Source: Lethocerus indicus (Eukaryota; Arthropoda; Insecta; Hemiptera; Belostomatidae). From it: DNA of 64,000 nucleotides. Position numbers and translations under genes: made by a program. Each line of letters opens with the position of its first letter. Position 1 is the first letter of the stretch. Below the pieces are notes generated by a model. It worked only from the letters and a program-made list of their open reading frames with translations. It had not been told where the DNA came from and ran no database searches. Positions 59,496 to 64,000 of the stretch are shown here, piece by piece. The DNA is taken from NCBI GenBank assembly GCA_019843655.1, contig JACDQD010000009.1:1741750-1805749 (forward strand). Reading direction: 5' to 3'.

Positions 59496-60094
59496 AAAAA
59501 ACTATAAATATAATTATAAATGCCTCCGATGACAGATTACCGTACTGAAGCGGCACAATGACTATTTGAAACAATCTTTACCGACGGAGGGGTGGGGAAA
59601 AAGAAAAAGAAAAAAATTGTAGGGGCGCGGGGTGGCGTAGAAAGCTCAATTTGAAGGGGGGGACAATGGGGCCGTTCAGGTAGAAATTGTCCAACGGCGG
59701 GGCGGGAAAAAAAAAGGAGAAGGGGCCATTCAGACTCTGGAGGCGGGCCAGATCGTTAGCCGAATTGTTGAAAACGTGAGCGACGGGGAAAAGAAAAGAA
59801 AAAGAAAAAGAAGAAAAAGTCTCAGACATTCCGCGAATTAATTCAGAGCCGGGAGGACGGGGAAAATTTATGAAAACCTCCCCCGGCCGTCTAAATCATA
59901 GCCACCTCCCGGTGGGGAGGTAGCGGGCGTGGACAATGGGAGAACACAGCGGACACCTTAATTCATACCTGTTTAATTTATTGTAGACACAATATTGTAT
60001 TGAAATTTCCCCGAGGGCTTTTTAAACCCCGAGATTACACTATTTACAGACAAGTGGGATTAAGTTTTCATTTCGCAAATTAGGAATTCCCGAC

Positions 60095-60290
60095 GTTCCT
60101 TACAGACGCCTGAAAAGGAAGTGGCCACGCCACCTAAATGTTTAAATGAATAAAATAAAAAAAAATAAAATAAATTTAAAAAATTGGGGTTTCTCCTCCT
60201 ATTGTTGTCCATAGTGCTTGTATCAATGTTGCTTATTGTATCATTTTACGGTTGCAGCAAAAAGAGAGAAAAAAACAATTAATAACACTG
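60095..60290 (+). mobile_element. LINE 3' end, third copy
   Basis: Encodes YRRLKRKWPRHLNV-stop, then TGGGGTTTCTCCTCCTATTG, TGCTTATTGTATCATTTTAC and AAAAAGAGAGAAAAA. Same family as 7970-8290 and 22160-22571, 5' truncated. Confidence 0.65.
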
Positions 60291-60531
60291 AGGCCCTTCC
60301 TAAAACGGGCTAGAACGGAGGCATCCGACATTCGAGGGTACCGAAAGTAATCAACATTTTGACTTTGGAATTAATTTTATTTTGCTAAAAAGAAACTTCA
60401 ATTATTAATCTAATATATATATTCACCGATATTATCGACAACTCTCCACTGCCAATTTTCCAGCAAATTTTCGATTCCCCTCTTGAAGAGAACTCCTCAA
60501 GACCAAAATACATCCTTATCAAATTGTTGAT

Positions 60532-60585
<54 letters not shown>

Positions 60586-60852
60586 TTGTCAATTAGACCC
60601 CCTCCCGATGGCGACCAACTATCCCAAACATGGCGTTTAGTATCGAATGAATCGATGTATCTATATATCGATATCGAATCACTTCCAAGTTAATAGTATA
60701 ATAATAATAATATTGTTTATGAATAAATGTTTGTTTTGTAAACTGTGTTATTTGTCAACTATCCTGAAATAAAGTCGGTGTAGGCTACGTTTATTCGATA
60801 TATCGCAGTCAAACGGGAAGGTTACAGTGTTGGTAAACAGGTTACTCATAGG

Positions 60853-60890
<38 letters not shown>

Positions 60891-61129
60891 GGTAGACCCA
60901 GTTCGACACACTGATGCTTGGACGGCATCTTAAAAGTTAAGCTTTATTTTCAGATGTCTAGGTATACCAAAATGGTGGTATATTCGATACTTCGTTGAAA
61001 TTTACGGTTATTATATCTTTTCTGGTTTTTTTTTTCTTCTACGCCGGTTTCAAATCAGTCTCGGGTTTCTTGACGAGCGGATGAAATTTTCGTTACCGGG
61101 CTTTTCTTTGGGATTAACGCCCGAATACG

Positions 61130-61305
61130 AGGCCACGTGTACGGGGGGGGTGGTGGCGGGGACACACGTGTCTGACACGTGTGTCCCCCGGCCACCAACC
61201 TCACGAGGGGACGGCCGCCTGCCCCGAGATTGATGATGATTCCCGAGGAGAACAACACCGAATTAACGCGCTCCGTCTCCGGCGCAGGTACGTCGCGACA
61301 CGTGT
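61130..61305. promoter_or_regulatory. CACGTG (E-box) cluster with a 31-nt palindrome
   Basis: CACGTG occurs at 61134, 61165, 61176 and 61299. The middle two lie in a perfect palindrome, 61158-61188: GGGGACACACGTGTC, T, then its exact inverse. CACGTG is the canonical bHLH site (CLOCK/CYCLE, MYC/MAX types). No adjacent transcription unit was recognised. Confidence 0.45.
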
Positions 61306-62944
61306 GCCCGTGTGCGATAACAGACTAAGGGTGATTAAGTTGGGGGTTGAAAAGTCCGTTTATATAGGGGATGAGGCCCGGACCCAGCCGGATAATGGGC
61401 CGGCCCCTTCACATATTTCTGACTTAACGTTCTTCCCTGCAGACAAATAACGCCCACACAAGTAACAAACAACACTGAGTTAATAACAATAATTAATACC
61501 TCAATTTCTACTTGAAAACGATAATATTATAAACGACGAATAATAAATTATCTTATTAATTTGAGAAACCATGGTCATCTTACCCCCTTAACCCTTACGT
61601 TGCGCTTTGAGATTATGTGCTAGCAGTGCGCACATATTTTAGGAGTTGCGTTTATACTCGTTTATTTATCGGTTATTTATTATTAATATAAATAAATAAT
61701 ATTAAAAATAACAAACTGGCGGTACAACTTTATAAAACTGATATAAATATTTCAATTTAATACGTTTCAACATATCCTATTAAGAATACTAAGAACAACT
61801 GAGTGTACGCGTAACCATATAATAATAATAATAATAAACCATAATAATAGTAACCAGGGTAAAAAGTCGTGTGGAGCAGTAAATAGCCGTAATGAGCGGA
61901 AAACTAATTTAAAACAAGGCGCGAAAATACTCGTTCGGAGCTTATGGGTCGCAGTTTTTTTTTACTAATATATAAGTGTAGAGCAGCGAAAGGGTCAATG
62001 CATTTTATTTAAAATTAATTAATACCTTCTACATTATAATACAGCACATTCTTTGGTCAAACGACTCCAATACTTTGATTCTTTTGTAAATTGTCACTTT
62101 AATTTATGGGCCGCAATGATAGAAATAATATGAAAAACTTCCGGTAGGTTCCCCGCTATTTCGGGGATTTTTTTTTCTGTGTCCCGAAGGGTTTTTGCCC
62201 AATCCTTCCGGGGCCCTCTTGGGGTGTCGTCCGCTTACGTGACGTTTCGTAACTCTCGCCGGTTCCATCTTCACGGCATAATCTACTTTAGTGCATCGGT
62301 TCGAAACTACCGCGTTTTTTCCTAGTAAAAAAAAAAAAATCCGGTCCACTCATCATCTTCACTATTAGGGTTCGGTGTAACGACTATTGAAATAAAAAAA
62401 AAAAAGAAACCGTTTCCACTGCCTAAAATGCTCCCCACCCCCACCCCCGGTGTGCTCAGTGGGCAATTAGAGACAGAAATGTCGGCCAACTATTTATAGC
62501 CGGGTCCTAGACCCCCCCCGGTCTAGGATCGACTCTAGAACGGATGCGGGGGTGGTGGTGGTTGGGGGTAATAATAAATGCGTCCATTAATCTCGCTCGC
62601 CCCCCCCCACCCCCACCATGCATTATGGACTGAGTCCAAATTGTTTCTTGACCTCCCTTTTTATTGTTCGCCGATTTATACGAATATCCACTTTTTCACG
62701 CTCCATCCCTCATGGCGACGCCCCCCACCCGTCCTATCAACGTATATCACAAATTTTAGATTTCTGCGAAATAAGTTTCAATCTACGGTTTTTTTGTAGC
62801 CTCGTGTCTGTACACGTGTATCTCACTTAGGCCGACAATTTCAGGTGTCGTGAGTGTTCAGTTAATCTCTTAAAGCCGGTTTTTTGCACGTTTTTTCGGT
62901 TCGATTTTTACACGTTCCGAAAAATTTTCGGGTCGAATTTCGTG
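61306..62944. other. Intergenic DNA, no gene recognised
   Basis: AT-rich DNA with a short ATA tract near 61820 and C-rich runs at 62440-62620. No supported coding. Confidence 0.5.
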
Positions 62945-63425
62945 CGAAATACAAAATTAAGTGCGCGGAAGCGTATCGAGTGTTGACTGTGGCGTATGGC
63001 GAAGAGCTAGCTCAGAGAGAAGCGACGTTTTTCGGCGATAAAAAATGTTTTCGGACGGCCGAGGAGAAGCGAAAGACGAAGCCTCCGAGAGCTTAAAAAA
63101 AGGCCCAAAAAAAGGCGAAGTTAGTAAATTAGTATTGGCCGATCGTCGAATCACCGTCAGATAAGTTGATGCGTGGCGAGTTGAGAAGTTGCGCGAAGCG
63201 ATCCAGCCAGAAACGCCCAGATTTGTGGAAGAACGAAAATTGTGGAAGAACAATCGAGGAGATAAAAACGGCATCGATGTTGGAGCTTAACGAGATCACA
63301 AAAAATGAATTTTCGAAGCGCTTCGAGGATTGGAAAATACGTTGGTACAATATCTGGTGGGGATTACTTTGAAGGGGAGAAAATAGACATTCGTAAATGA
63401 ATAAATAATTTTTGAAAAAACCCAA
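62945..63425 (+). mobile_element. Mariner-type transposase remnant, internally deleted
   Basis: The first part reads KIKCAEAYRVLTVAYGEELA, resembling the N-terminal helix-turn-helix (KTATETxxxLxxAYGDEALS type) of mariner-like transposases. The last part reads TIEEIKTASMLELNEITKNE, FSKRFEDWKIRWYN and, after a frame change, GGDYFEGEKIDIRK-stop, the typical C-terminus. The catalytic DDE/D middle is missing. Confidence 0.55.
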
Positions 63426-64000
63426 AATTTTTTATTCTCTCTGCCGATTATTAGATGAGCTTAATCGCGGCTCGAAAGCCGCGAAATCTACGAGCGCATC
63501 AACTATTTATCTACCGTCGCTATTATAAAACATCCCTTTCTGAAGCCGCCAAAAGCCACTAAATTTGACCGAAAACATAAGATTTGGCAAGGTTTCGGAC
63601 GTATCCACTGGGCGATATACAATACAATATCGGATACACAATTATCAGTGTGGAGTGTGAATAATAATGTTATGGGGGGGGGGGACCGCTACTGTGTATG
63701 GCGGAGGGCCAAAATCGCCTGTCACGAATAGAGGACTGTGTGTATTGGCACTGTATTACTACGTCCCCCCCCCCACCACCCCCCCGGGGGGGAAAACAAA
63801 CGCCTTAAATGAAAATGTTAATACCGAACCCCCTCTTGGCAAAGGGATGGCACCGCCCCTTATATCGGGGAATTTGACAGTCCCGAATTTATTATGAACA
63901 GGAATTATAATAGGGGCCTATAGAGTTCCCAATAGGAAACTCTGTAGGCCGGATTATTTAGCGGACAATCGTAGCGTTTTAATAATTCAACCAATTTCCG
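63426..64000. other. Right-hand edge, no gene recognised
   Basis: Contains homopolymer G and C runs (63674, 63765-63790) and AT-rich DNA. No supported feature. Confidence 0.5.

Overview
The window is eukaryotic nuclear DNA, most likely from an insect. It has AT-rich introns with GT-AG borders, long (TA)n tracts and dense mobile-element debris. It also carries a blood-brain-barrier-type receptor (moody) whose closest relatives are arthropod proteins. I cannot name the species from the sequence.

Three conserved genes are supported by exon-by-exon translation with matching splice phases. (1) TBCEL (tubulin-specific chaperone cofactor E-like), + strand, six coding exons from 4403 to 9982, 454 residues, ending in a ubiquitin-like domain. 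(2) NFRKB (INO80 complex subunit), + strand, 23 coding exons from 15277 to 33801, about 1,664 residues. It has an N-terminal DEUBAD region, a winged-helix-like region, and a long glutamine-rich C-terminal half. (3) moody (orphan rhodopsin-family GPCR), - strand, two exons from 55983 down to 48760, covering TM2 to TM7. Its first exon(s) with TM1 were not found. NFRKB and moody are convergent and separated by about 15 kb of mostly repetitive DNA.

Three coding exons of the conserved genes contain a reading-frame break: NFRKB exon 16 near 26720, NFRKB exon 22 near 33080, and moody near 49600. Flanking splice phases fit only if the frame changes inside the exon, so uncorrected assembly indels are the simplest reading.

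The dominant repeat is a Penelope-like element (PLE) family with about 17 copies on both strands. The fullest copy (6079-6851) keeps a GIY-YIG endonuclease remnant between two oppositely oriented arms; most others are only a pair of inverted arms. The arm carries a hammerhead-ribozyme-like core: CTGAAGA, a stem, GAAA, then a GTC triplet bracketed by complementary GCTA/TAGC. Other mobile debris includes Jockey-type LINE 3' ends (one with a clear target-site duplication), a TTAA-flanked piggyBac-like remnant, two TIR element families and a mariner-type remnant.

Other structures stand out. One NFRKB intron is an exact head-to-tail duplication joined AG|GT. An intronic segment of NFRKB is repeated downstream of the gene. 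A tandem array of CTCF-core-like motifs lies at 36.1-37.3 kb. Two 10-bp satellites made of GGTTCA direct repeats lie at 56.3 and 57.8 kb. A 31-nt palindrome in a CACGTG cluster lies at 61.2 kb. From 39.5 to 48.7 kb and from 58.2 to 64 kb I see almost no recognisable genes.
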